This document shows, in pieces, positions 49,530 to 58,849 of a DNA stretch of 64,000 nucleotides. How positions within the stretch are numbered: the first letter of the stretch is position 1; every line of letters begins with the position of its first letter. This stretch comes from Allodiplogaster sudhausi (taxonomy: Eukaryota; Nematoda; Chromadorea; Rhabditida; Diplogasteridae), in contig CALZFC010000288.1 of the NCBI GenBank assembly GCA_945643635.1, positions 1-64,000 of the forward strand, written 5' to 3'. The notes below the pieces were generated by a model. It was not told the origin of the DNA and ran no database searches. It worked only from the letters and a program-made list of their open reading frames with translations. The translations under genes and the position numbers were made by a program.

Positions 49530-51043
49530 GGTTGTGTTGCTTGGTTTTGGATTGATTGAATGTGGTTTGAGTTGACTTTGTTTTGAATGGGATTGTACCT
49601 TGATTGGTATTTGTTTATTCTTATTTGGTTTTGACTGTGTGGAGGTGTGTTTTCTTTTAATGACTACGTAGTAAAACGAACTAAAATTTGTTTGATGTAC
49701 CTTGGTTGTAGAGTTGTCGGCTTGGATATACTTGGAGTAGGAGCGAGTGTGACGTTGAGAGAAGAAGCGAGGGCGGGAGTGAAGGCGAAGAGCGGGAGCG
49801 AAGAGTGAAGGCGAAGTTGAGAGCGAGCTGGAGAGCAGAAGCGGGAAGGCGAGCAGAAGCTGGGGCGACAGTTCAAGCCGCAAGGAAGCGATTACCTTTG
49901 CGTTTATTTAAATTAGTTTAGGACAATGTTGTACCCTATCACGCGATATAACAATTACCTAATACCCTTATGTATTGCTAGAATGTACTAGAAGGTTATA
50001 AAGAAAAAAATTGAAAAAAAATATTAATACAGTATCTATAATAGGGAAGAGAAATAAGGAGCAGCTAGTCAGCTCGAGGTGATCTGACTGTTCTGCCCAA
50101 GTTAGGATGGAAGGCGCTAGACTGCCTTAGAGATAAATCCGCCTCTTTTGTATGCTTCTTTGGTGTCTCTCGCGGATTTGATCTCTAGCTTGGTTGATCG
50201 GATTGTTGATAGATGAGAGAGACTGTTGTTAGTCACAGTTGTTCGGCAATGCCGCTTATCGGGCCTTTGTCTTATCCACCCCGCCCCTAAGAGGTGTCTA
50301 ATAGATGATAAAGGTGTTTAATAATAATCATAATAATAATAGTGTCTATTAATAATAGTCGTAATAGAGATGTCTAATACTAGGTATTGAAATTCTTCTT
50401 TTTTCACTTGTCTATATGTATGTTACTAGCCTTCCGTTCCTCCGCCTTTTAAATAATACAATTCAAAAATTATGAAACAATATTAATGAACATGACTCCT
50501 ACTTATAAATGACACCCGTTTAATTAAATTCAAAGTTATGCGTAAATAATGAGGAAATATTTTCTTTTAACCGAAGTGGTCTTACTTGCTTTCCTTCGTT
50601 TGTCGCTATCCGACTGACTGCTTGGAGTCCTGAACGAATCGTCGTCGGGCCCTGAGCGATTTCGTTGCAGTCGCATCTTCTTGCATACATACGTAGGGAA
50701 GCAGACGATCCGGGGTCGTCTTTTCGGTTGTATTTTGAACGATTGAAAAGGAAGATTGAACTTGAAAGGACAAAATTAAAACTAATTTTGATTGTAGTTG
50801 CCCTTTGTAGGTGTAATAAATCTTGAACTTATTGCTTGTTTGATTTTCTTGATCTCTCTCTTCTCGGCTTCCACATTGCTAGCGGCCACGTTTATGCTTG
50901 TGTCATTTGACAGACATACCAGGAGCTTGTCATAATTGATTGTTGTTGCAATGGAGTTTAGATAGGCTGTTGTATAGCCATACCGAGACATATTGCGACA
51001 GCCAGATTAAAAATCTGGTGCCTGGGACTTCCATACCGGGAGC
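49530..51043 (-). other. Leader of the 10.6-kb element
   Basis: About 1.5 kb between the primer-binding site and gag, with no clear protein domain. A 69-codon ORF (50782-50991, MSRYGYTTAYLNSIATTINY…) lies near its 5' end; I do not recognise it. An imperfect stem (AGAGATAAATCCGC at 50129-50142, GCGGATTTGATCTCT at 50172-50186) could fold in the RNA. The region 50300-50560 is AT-rich with ATA/ATT runs. A separate older insertion inside the leader cannot be excluded. Confidence 0.5.
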
Positions 51044-51061
51044 TCCATACCGGGACCTCCA
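51044..51061 (-). other. Primer-binding site of the 10.6-kb element, tRNA-Gln-like
   Basis: Directly after the 5' LTR end (minus strand) stands TGGAGGTCCCGGTATGG. The first ten bases, TGGAGGTCCC, are complementary to the 3' end of eukaryotic tRNA-Gln (…GGGACCUCCA). Similar units (TGGAGCTCCCGG, TGGAAGTCCC) follow in tandem, so the match might partly reflect a local repeat. Confidence 0.55.
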
Positions 51062-51542
51062 TATCGCGTCCTCCCTCGGGGGATACCCGAACGGGGAGAC
51101 GGAAGAGAGAACCTGTGATGTAGCGGTAGTTTGTGTTGGTTAACCAAAGAGGGATATTGAAGACAATTTACTAGTTACTTTAAGTTACTTTAAACATACA
51201 TAGAAAGATATTGAGAAACAGAAAGAGGAGAAGATCTATTAGACTTGATGACTTGAGATTGATTGATTGAGAGTGAGATTGAGAGAGAGTGAGATTGAGA
51301 GAGATTGAGACTGAGAGAGAGAGATATACTTGTATTGGGAAGAGTTGGTTGAACTTGAGAGAGAGAATTGAGTAAGGGCGGCAGGGGTGCATTGCCCTGC
51401 CGGGTTAGAGTGAGAGTTGAGTCAGGCCGACTGGGGTGCATTGCCCAGTCGGCTCTCTGTGTGTGTGAGTGCCAGCCGCTCTCCTCTGTCAGGTGAGGGA
51501 GAGCTCTGGGGGCGTGGCTTAAAGATAAAGGATGTCACGACA
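51062..51542 (-). repeat. 5' LTR of the 10.6-kb element
   Basis: 481-bp partner of 40945-41417. Visible differences include ATACCCGAAC versus ATACTCGAAC, GACGGAAG versus GACGCAAG, a 10-bp duplication of AGTTACTTTA, and GATGTCACGACA versus GATGCCACGACA. The level of difference, around two percent, indicates an older insertion than the 3.06-kb element. Confidence 0.88.
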
Positions 51543-51790
51543 AGAGAGAGAGAGGGAGAGAGAGTCATCACAATCAGAGAGACGAATAGATAGTGCTAGA
51601 GAGAGAGAGAGAGAGATGAATTAGATAGCGGTGAATCTGCCAAATTCTCTCGGACATACGGTTCATTTCTGCTTTATTTCAACACCTTGCTTCTTCTCTT
51701 CCTTTCTCACTATTTCTCTCTTTCTTTCTGCCTTTACCTCGTTCTCTCTCTTGTATACTCTCTAGCTCTCTCTCTCTCAACCTCCTCAAT
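51543..51790. repeat. GA/CT simple-sequence region
   Basis: (GA)n-rich on the left (51543-51630) and (CT)n-rich on the right (about 51690-51780) with a short unique piece between. No gene. It forms the right flank of the LTR element and could pair with itself as an imperfect GA/TC inverted repeat. Confidence 0.8.
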
Positions 51791-51938
51791 CCTGCCACAT
51801 GAGACTTTCTTCTGTGTGTGTATAATGTCATTAATAATTTTCGGAAAATTTTTACCGCATTCTTGAGACAAGGATATGGCAAAGTTTATTCAAAGATTAA
51901 TTAAAACGTTGAAAGGCTGTTTCATTGTTTTAAACCAG

Positions 51939-52070
51939 CTCGCAGACTACAACCACAACAAGGGCGGCGCGAACTTCGTGGACGAGCTGCCGGAGAGTCC
52001 GGCCGGCATGATTCTCAGGCGCAAGCTGAGAGAGCGGACGCTCAAGGAGTGCGGGCTTCTTGGCAATTGA
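51939..52070 (+). pseudogene. Orphan last exon of a 4-coumarate-CoA ligase-like gene
   Basis: Encodes LADYNHNKGGANFVDELPES followed by PAGMILRRKLRERTLKEC and a stop. This matches the last exon of the AMP-forming synthetase gene at 60751-60884. In the consensus motif SPAGKILRR the Lys is needed for adenylate formation; here it is Met. Where the complete gene has the acceptor TACTAG before ACCGC, this copy has TTTAAACCAG, so the splice site has shifted or been lost. No other exon of the gene is recognisable nearby. It is most simply a truncated duplicate. Confidence 0.75.
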
Positions 52071-52341
52071 TATAAATCATTGCTTTTTGACTCCCTTATG
52101 CACAGTAAAAACATGTGACGCGACAGCGAATGTGTAACCGGCGCGGCAGAGTTCATAGATCTAAAATAATCCTTTGCTAAATTAACACTGCGCTCTACGC
52201 AGAAAGGGTTTGCGCATTTGCTTCAACCATAGTCGAATCAATTTATTGGCTGCCTTATTCTTTCCATTCATGTTCGTACTGTTCTTTCTGCCAAATCGGT
52301 GACAGCGAAACCATACTACACATAATACATTTGTACGTATG
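52071..52341. other. Intergenic, nothing recognised
   Basis: AT-rich sequence without a supportable gene, RNA or repeat, between the orphan exon and the left inverted-repeat arm. Confidence 0.4.
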
Positions 52342-52595
52342 GATGATCGACACCGTTTGAGGGATTATTATAAGACAGGAAAAATATCAGACGGTGCAAA
52401 CTAAAAAGAAGACGACGTTCTTGTGCGTTTTAGACTTATTGCTCAAAAATACATATATATACATGCATACTTTTTTTTCGCATACATCTGTTGAACGATT
52501 CGCTGAAGAGAATCATTATTGAGAGGTTGCTAATTTATCATTCTTCATGCACTTTGCCGATTGCATCAGAGAACTTTTTCCACGGTCCGAATTTA
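52342..52595 (+). repeat. Left arm of inverted repeat flanking the MSP cluster
   Basis: About 254 bp matching the reverse complement of 57945-58190. Shared stretches include GATCGACACC/GGTTTGA, TCAGACGGTGCAAACTAA, GAACGATTCGCTGAAGAGAA and GCATCAGAGA(A/G)CTTTTTCCA. Two conserved frames are visible in both arms: NDSLKRII…HSxCxLPxASExFF, and a frame ending ERFAEENHY-stop in which the last Tyr codon differs only synonymously (TAT/TAC). It may be a degraded coding segment or a repeat; I do not recognise the protein. Confidence 0.7.
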
Positions 52596-53040
52596 TGTCA
52601 AACTATCCTCATTTGGGTGTCTCTATTGTATAAAGAAAAATGGTCTATACAATTGACTGAGGCATCGCTTGTGTTTAGCCTCTCGCCAATCTCGGCGTGC
52701 ACAAATGCAGAATCGCCGTCGCATTTCACGAGCCCAAAACCTTCTTCATTCCAACGAAAGCAAGTTATTTCACAGGTAGAGGATTTTTTAAACGATAATT
52801 ACAAATCAAAGATTGGCCAAATAAGTGGTTTCGAGGTCAATATCAGAGGAAACCAGTCAATATCAGAGGAACATATTCAGAATTATAGAGAACAACACAA
52901 GGATTTATCTATTTCTCCCTCTCTTCTTATTTCTTTCTTGATCGGAGACCGGTGGTCTCTTTAGTGCAATCGTTGATCAACATTTCAGTTAGTTGCTTTA
53001 TGCAAGATGATCATTCATGAAAAGCAAGGGCTGGGACTCT
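52596..53040. other. Intergenic, short direct repeat
   Basis: Contains an 18-bp direct repeat (GTCAATATCAGAGGAA, near 52838 and 52857) and a small palindrome GAGACC-GGT-GGTCTC near 52945. An open frame of 157 codons crosses the arm and this spacer, but only its first 35 residues resemble the right arm. I would not call it a gene. Confidence 0.4.
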
Positions 53041-53606
53041 TCAAGGATTGTACTCGATGGGCAGGTTCTTGCGGCGAACCATGCCGTCACCCTGGAACCA
53101 CTCGCGGCGGAACTGCTTGGCGGCGCCGTCCGGGGTGTTGGTCCACTCGATGGTGATGCGGTCGTTGTTCGTGTCTTCCTGAAATTCAATTTAAATTATG
53201 GGAAACTTTTTAGCTATTTTATTTTTTAACATAGAAATTTACTTTTTAATGCACCTGGCCGTAGGCGAAGGCGTCGCAGGAGACAGCAACGAGGACGGGC
53301 TCCTTGGGGTCGAGGACGCCGCTGGCCGGGTCGACACCGAGACGCTTCATGTTCGTGGTCTTGAAGGCCCAGCCGATGCGGCGGGCAGAGGTATTAACCA
53401 CCTAAAAATTAGAAACAATTAAATATTTTCGTGGTTATTCCTTTTTTTTATTATTAGGAAAGGTCGTGGTTGCTAAACAAGAGAGAACATAGTTTCAGAA
53501 AACAAACCTTTATGTGGTAGGTGTGCTTGTCGTCGTAGGGCGCGTTGAAGACGACCTTGGCGTTGGGCTGAGTGACGATGTCGCCAGGAGGAACAGACTG
53601 AGCCAT
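53041..53606 (-). CDS. msp: Major sperm protein, copy 1 (three exons)
   Basis: Exons at 53508-53606, 53255-53401 and 53041-53178 (33 + 49 + 45 codons and stop) give 127 residues, the exact family length. Exon 1 begins [20 protein letters not shown]; exon 2 holds [20 protein letters not shown]; exon 3 ends [16 protein letters not shown]. Both introns are short (76 and 106 bp), in phase 0, with GT-AG ends. MSPs are immunoglobulin-fold proteins that polymerise into the filaments driving crawling of amoeboid nematode sperm and also signal to the oocyte. The gene is divergent from the pseudogene at 54075, sharing a 468-bp promoter region. A TATAAAAG lies 72 bp upstream of the ATG. Confidence 0.96.
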
Positions 53607-54074
53607 GGCTTGGAAGAAGAGGTGAGGGGAGCAGAGAAGCACAGTCGGGGACTGATGGAAACGCTTATGGACTGCTCCTTTTATAGGATTTTCTTGGCCA
53701 TGAAATTTTAATTTTAACTTAAGTACAACGAATTAATATGTAAAACTCGTGGATATTTCAAAAGATCGCAGAACAGATATCGAATTTTCAAAATGTTTAG
53801 CGAAAATTTTAAAGTTCAATGCGCTTTGCATTGTTTATATAGGTAAAAAGGAGAAATTTTAGCATTAATTAATTTCGGCACGTAGATTTCAATGAAAAAT
53901 TTTGAATTTTTGACATTAGTTATGTCTATTTGAGAATTACATATTTATTAGTTGCACTTTAGCTAAAATGAAAATTTTACGGCAGAGAAAATCCTATAAA
54001 AGGCGACTTCCAAATACATTTCCATCAGTCCTCCACTGTGCTTCTCTGCTCTCCTCTCCTCTCCTCCTCCAACT
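53607..54074. promoter_or_regulatory. Bidirectional MSP promoter region 1
   Basis: 468 bp between two divergent MSP starts. CCTATAAAAG boxes face outward at both ends: 53995-54002 for the plus strand and the reverse complement CTTTTATA at 53678-53685 for the minus strand. The whole region is almost identical to 56300-56756, including AACTCGTGGATATTTCAAAA and TTTCGGCACGTAGATTTCAA. It probably drives sperm-line expression, by inference from the genes. Confidence 0.7.
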
Positions 54075-54570
54075 ATGGCTCAGTCCGTTCCTCCTGGTGA
54101 CATCGTCACTCAGCCCAACGCCAAGGTCGTCTTCAACGCGCCCTACGACGACAAGCACACCTACCACATCAAGGTTAATTTTTTTCAACTTCCCACATCA
54201 CTAGAATAGGAATTCTCCATTCCCTATACGAATTAACTTCAGCCAATCATTTCTAAATTTCAGGTGGTTAATACCTCTGCGCGCCGCATCGGCTGGGCCT
54301 TCAAGACCACCAACATGAAGCGTCTCGGTGTCGACCCGGCCAGAAGAAAACATATATGAAGAAAACATTAGTGGTATCTAAGTATACCAAACAAGGTAGC
54401 TAAATATTCCCCTAATTTAAAATTAATTCTAGGAGGACACCAACAACGACCGTATCACCATCGAATGGACCAACACCCCGGACGGCGCCGCCAAGCAGTT
54501 CCGCCGCGAGTGGTTCCAGGGCGACGGCATGGTCCGCCGCAAGAACCTCCCCATCGAGTACAACCCCTGA
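54075..54570 (+). pseudogene. Major sperm protein pseudogene, copy 2
   Basis: Exon 1 (54075-54173) and exon 3 (54433-54570) are intact and match the other copies. Exon 2 starts normally at 54264 but lacks 67 bp. The GGCCAG within the CCGGCCAGC codons is joined to what follows the GGCCAG at the exon end, and the next bases are AAGAAAAC instead of the donor GT. Reading on gives a TGA at 54357-54359 and a 64-residue product lacking the second half of the MSP domain. An AAGAAAACAT duplication sits where the donor was. Deletion between the two hexamers is the simplest history. Confidence 0.92.
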
Positions 54571-55500
54571 GGGTCTTCGCTTCTATCCAATGCACCCAGA
54601 GTAAACGTTAAAAAAAATTAGAAAAACTGTACGCAAATCATTTGGATCAGCTAATGGCTTGGAAGAAGAGGAGAAAGGAGCAGAGAAGCACAGTCGAAGA
54701 GGGAAGGGAGGCCTCTTGTCAGAAGGGTAGTTGGGGATTCAAAGGGAATCTTGAAGGGAAAGTTACCTCAGTAGTTCCGGTGATACCTCGAAGAGAACAA
54801 TGGGAATACTGATGATTAAATGGACAAATAGGCCGCTTTTATACCGCGAGGAATGTTTAGTTTTGAAATTCCAGTTTTTCTCATCATGGAGTTGGCAACA
54901 AGGAAGTTGACTTTGGAATTTGCAGTTTATCAGCAGTTATCCCCGACGCCACGTAGTGATCTATAAATTTCGAATTTTTTTAAAAAGATTTTGAGATTGC
55001 ACATAGAAAACAATACAATTGGGATGATTTATTCTCTGCCAATGAGAACGGTACATTCATATGTACAAATCATAGTACAAAAATGAATTTGACAAACTTT
55101 GAAAATATAGACCAAAATGATGTTAAGCAGGTTTGATCTGCTTCGTATCGGGCTCAATAATGATGTTAGGTGAAGGCGTGATGAAAAAAATTTTCATCAG
55201 GTTAGGAATTTTAAAAGTTCTTAGTATTAAAAAAATGCGAATATTATAATTTTAAATAATTTTAAAGATCATTTCATTCGTGCTGAACAAAAACTACAAA
55301 GCTGTCCTTTTCATGAAAACGAGATTGATTTAGAGTTTTGTACCTATTTTGATATTATTTTATATTTCATCACGTAATCTCCGGTAATGAACTTTCGATG
55401 GAGCATTCCAGACTACGATTTGCATATTCCCAATTTAATGTACAAATATACTGAAATATAATTCCACATCACCATCCAATCGCTCTTCTTGTCCCCTGCC
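54571..55500. other. Intergenic with MSP 5'-UTR relic
   Basis: Segment 54655-54700 (ATGGCTTGGAAGAAGAGGAG … GCAGAGAAGCACAGTCG) matches the region just upstream of the minus-strand MSP ATGs but has no MSP coding exon next to it. It is followed about 130 bp later by CGCTTTTATACC, a TATA-like box facing the minus strand. It appears to be the remaining promoter end of a lost MSP copy. The rest is AT-rich with nothing recognised. Confidence 0.55.
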
Positions 55501-55587
55501 ATGTCCATTCGTTCTGGCAAAATCGCCACCCACCATCAGCTGAACTCCATGATCGTATTCAACTCGCCAGATTTGATTTACAATTGA
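55501..55587 (+). pseudogene. Possible degenerate MSP-like first exon
   Basis: A 28-codon frame, MSIRSGKIATHHQLNSMIVF then NSPDLIYN and stop. It can be aligned to the MSP N-terminus ([20 protein letters not shown], then NAPYDD) at G-x-I-x-T, N, and VFN-x-P-x-D. It is short, and no donor or further exon is found. This is a weak call; a chance match is possible. Confidence 0.3.
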
Positions 55588-55675
55588 CAGGAATTTCTTT
55601 TCCATGAGTTAAACTTATTTTTAGTACGAAATGTGTGCATCGAATACCATGCATTTATACTGGGTTCTTAGACCC

Positions 55676-56299
55676 TCATGGGTTGTATTCGATGGGGAGG
55701 TTCTTGCGGCGGACCATGCCGTCGCCCTGGAACCACTCGCGCCGGAACTGCTTGGCAGCACCGTCCGGGGTGTTGGTCCACTCGATGGTGATGCGGTCGT
55801 TGTTGGTGTCCTCCTGAAAATAGTTTTTATTTATTTATTTAAATACTACAGATGTTTAAACCACTCAATAGTAAAAAGACGTACTATCTTTTGTACGTTA
55901 ATTTAATTTTTATTTATTGAAAAGGTATATGAACCTGGCCGTAGGCGAAGGCGTCGCAGGAGACAGCAACGAGGACGGGCTCCTTGGGGTCGAGGACACC
56001 GCTAGCCGGGTCGACACCGAGACGCTTCATGTTGGTGGTCTTGAAGGCCCAGCCGATGCGGCGCGCAGAGGTATTAACCACCTGAAATTTAGAAACAATT
56101 AAATATTTGTGGCTATTCCTTTTATAGTTTAGAATTTTATTAATTATTAGGAAAGGGCGGGGTGGCTAAAGAAGAGAGAATATAGTTTCAGAAAACAAAC
56201 CTTTATGTGGTAGGTGTGCTTGTCGTCGTAGGGCGCGTTGAAGACGACCTTGGCGTTGGGCTGAGTGACGATGTCGCCAGGAGGAACAGATTGAGCCAT
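55676..56299 (-). CDS. msp: Major sperm protein, copy 3 (three exons)
   Basis: Exons 56201-56299, 55935-56081 and 55676-55813, again 33 + 49 + 45 codons and 127 residues. The stop reads CCATGA (Pro, stop). Introns are 121 and 119 bp with GT-AG ends, at the same positions as in copy 1. Intron sequences near the first donor (GTTTGTTTTCTG) match copy 1, while the second intron differs, so the copies are recent duplicates that have begun to diverge. CTTTTATA at 56371-56378 is the TATA box. Its divergent partner is at 56757. Confidence 0.95.
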
Positions 56300-56756
56300 G
56301 GCTTGGAAGAAGAGGGGTGGAGAGCAGAGAAGCACAGTCGGGAACTGATGAAAATGCTTATGGACAGCGCCTTTTATAGGATTTTCTTAACCTTGAAATT
56401 TTAATATTAGCTTAAGTACAACGAATTAATATGTAAAACTCGTGGATATTTCAAAACATCGCAGAACAGATATCGAATTTTCAAAATGTTTAGCGAACAT
56501 TTTAAAGTTCAATGTGCTTTGCATTGTTTATATAGGTAAAAAGGAGAAATTTTAGCATTAATTAATTTCGGCACGTAGATTTCAATGAAAAATTTTGAAT
56601 TTTTGACTATTGTTATGTCTATTTGAGAATTACATATTTATAAGTTGCACTTTAGCTAAAATGAAAATTTTACGGCGCAGAAAATCCTATAAAAGGTACA
56701 TTTCCATCAGTCCTCGACTGTGCTTCTCTGCTCTCCTCTCCTCTCCTCCTCCAACT
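56300..56756. promoter_or_regulatory. Bidirectional MSP promoter region 2
   Basis: 457 bp, nearly the same as 53607-54074. TATAAAAG at 56688-56695 faces the plus-strand gene and CTTTTATA at 56371-56378 faces the minus-strand gene. About a dozen bases (CGACTTCCAAA) present before the copy-2 ATG are missing here. The mirrored boxes at equal distance from the two ATGs (about 70 bp) support a real shared promoter. Confidence 0.7.
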
Positions 56757-57313
56757 ATGGCTCAGTCCGTTCCTCCTGGTGACATCGTCACTCAGCCCAA
56801 CGCCAAGGTCGTCTTCAACGCGCCCTACGACGACAAGCACACCTACCACATCAAGGTTAATTTTTTTCAACTTCCCACATCACTAGAATAGGAATTCTCC
56901 ATTCCCTATACGAATTAACTTCAGCCAATCATTTCTAAATTTCAGGTGGTTAATACCTCTGCGCGCCGCATCGGCTGGGAATTCAAGACCACCAACATGA
57001 AGCGTCTCGGTGTCGACCCGACCAGCGGCGTCCTCGACCCCAAGGAGCCCGTCCTCGTTGCTGTCTCCTGCGACGCCTTCGCCTACGGCCAGGTTCATAT
57101 TAAGAAAACATTAGTGGTATCTAAATATACCAAACAAGGTAGCTAAATATTCCCCTAATTTAAAATTAATTCTAGGAGGACACCAACAACGACCGCATCA
57201 CCATCGAATGGACCAACACCCCGGACGGCGCCGCCAAGCAGTTCCGCCGCGAGTGGTTCCAGGGCGACGGCATGGTCCGCCGCAAGAACCTCCCCATCGA
57301 GTACAACCCCTGA
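56757..57313 (+). CDS. msp: Major sperm protein, copy 4 (three exons)
   Basis: Exons 56757-56855, 56946-57092 and 57176-57313, 127 residues. Relative to copy 1, exon 2 carries RIGWEFK instead of RIGWAFK and VDPTSG instead of VDPASG. Splice sites are AAG|GTTAAT, TTTCAG|GTGG, CAG|GTTCAT and TTCTAG|GAGG. The intron and 3' flanking sequences are almost identical to those of the copy-2 pseudogene, so copies 2 and 4 are the plus-strand half of one duplicated divergent pair, and this is the intact member. Confidence 0.96.
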
Positions 57314-57944
57314 GGGTCTTCGCTTCTATCCAATGCACCCAGAGTAAACGTTAAAAAAATTAGAAAAACTGTACGCAAATCATTTGGATCAGAAAACTGT
57401 GTTTTCAATGGTACTTATTAATTGGGTTTTAAATTATCATCATATTATCATGATTTCTGAACTTATAAAAGAAATGATCATGAGAAATCATCACTTCACT
57501 TATCAATTCGCAATAGCTGAAATATGAGATGTATACATCGATATAATTGTTTTTTAGAATCCTGACGAAAAGCTGTTATTCCGTGTTCTCATTAAATTAT
57601 TTGCTGATGTGAGTTACGTCGGAATTTCGCAACGATTAGCGTCGAGGAAGCAGCAAAAATACATACATTTGAACATTTAGTAATGAACGGAAAACTATTT
57701 AGAATGGTCTAATTTTATTTCTGGAAATTTTAGATACACATTTTCTTTCTTTTGCTCATAATTCAAATCTGTTCAATCGAGAGCAACAAACGAATTTACT
57801 ATTGTTGGAAAAAAAAACTTCTTATGATGGGTAGGTTTTGATTCGCTACGAAGTTGATCTTGGCCTTGTTCATGATTGCTACGGCGAGCATTCTGAATTT
57901 GTTCACGCCGAGCTCGGCAAGAAAAATGTTGAAAGTTTCAAGTG
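57314..57944. other. Intergenic, AT-rich, nothing recognised
   Basis: AT-rich sequence downstream of copy 4. The first 80 bp match the 3' flank of copy 2. No gene, tRNA or repeat is seen in the remainder. Confidence 0.4.
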
Positions 57945-58190
57945 GATTCAGAGACTGGAAAAAGCTCTCTGATGCACTTGGCAAAACACATGGAGAGTGA
58001 AAAAATAACGACTTGTCAGTAATGATTCTCTTCAGCGAATCGTTCACCATATGCAAAAAAGTGTGCATGTATTTTTTTGAGCAAATGAGCAACAAATAAG
58101 TCGAAAACGTGCAAAAATGCCGTATTCTTATTAGTTTGCACCGTCTGACAATTTTCCTTTCGAATCATAATCCTTCAAACCGTGTCGATC
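57945..58190 (-). repeat. Right arm of inverted repeat flanking the MSP cluster
   Basis: Reverse-complement relative of 52342-52595. On the minus strand it contains an open 98-codon frame (57799-58095) with NDSLKRIITDKSLFFHSPCV and SESFF, matching the left arm. A second frame ends GERFAEENHY-stop. Arms and MSP genes together make the locus symmetrical. Confidence 0.7.
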
Positions 58191-58849
58191 ATGTATATTA
58201 TATATATATAGAATGGTTTCATAGCGACTTCGTCCTTGAAAACAAACTTTATTGCGAATCTACTATTTCATAAAATAAATCCTTTCATATTAAATACCTT
58301 AGATAAATCATGCTGAAAATATATGAAACACCAGCTCTCCGGTGGAGTATGAGCCGGTCGTGGGAATGTATGTATGTAATCTCTATCGCCTCGGATCTCC
58401 CCTTTTACGGTCTTACTCTTGAGCTTCTTATTTACACATTTATCGGTTACATTTACTCACATCACTCTTAACAGAAGGTGGACATAGCTAGAGAGGGGAG
58501 GGGGGAGATCCATGGCGGGGGAAGCCGCCTGCCAGCCTATGCAGCTGTTCTTCCTCACACTGCTGGCAGCTTCCCGAGTGGCCCGACTCCCTTGAGGGGG
58601 CGGGGTCACTGCTCTCTCCCCGCCGTAACTTCCCTCCTTTAAGGTATGATTGGTCCCTCAATCTATTACTAGAAAGAGAGCGAGAGTTGAAAAAAAGAAA
58701 AATTACTGTAACGTATGCACACGCACACACAAAAAAAGGTTTCGGAGCGCCGGTAAGGGATCGAGCGAATGAGAATGAGGGAGAGATTTTGAGAGAGAGA
58801 GAATGAGAGGGAGAGAAAACAAAAAAATGGGAGAGCCTGTTCCAGAACA
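58191..58849. repeat. Intergenic repeat debris
   Basis: TA repeat near 58196-58212, then AT-rich sequence. A GC-rich patch at about 58490-58680 (GATCCATGGCGGGGG … TTGAGGGGGCGGGG … TTGGTCCCTCAATC) resembles 40080-40440. GA-rich simple sequence lies at about 58775-58820. No gene is seen. Confidence 0.4.

Larger units (their letters stand above)
40945..51542 (-). mobile_element. 10.6-kb LTR retrotransposon with envelope-like region, degenerate
   Basis: Minus-strand element. The LTRs at 51062-51542 (5') and 40945-41417 (3') are 481 and 473 bp and differ at about eight substitutions and a few small indels, including a 10-bp duplication (AGTTACTTTA). A TGG-starting primer-binding site adjoins the 5' LTR and a G-rich polypurine tract adjoins the 3' LTR. 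The coding order 5' to 3' is gag, envelope-like, protease, RT-RNase H, integrase, coiled-coil/CCHC ORF. RT and integrase are of the Gypsy (Metaviridae) type. Flanks show AGAG on both sides, but the right flank is a GA repeat, so the duplication is weak evidence. Several stops and frame changes mean this copy is not functional. Confidence 0.9.

Noticed and set aside
50129..50186. Hairpin as a tRNA or small RNA gene
   Set aside because: It has a single stem with a bulge, no cloverleaf and no A/B boxes that I can see; recorded only as a leader feature.
52491..52964. 157-codon plus-strand ORF as a gene
   Set aside because: Only its start resembles the right inverted arm; the rest has no support, and it runs through a small direct repeat and a palindrome.
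53514..53711. Open frames opposite the MSP exons ([16 protein letters not shown] and similar)
   Set aside because: Antisense shadows of the MSP coding exons, repeated wherever an MSP exon occurs.
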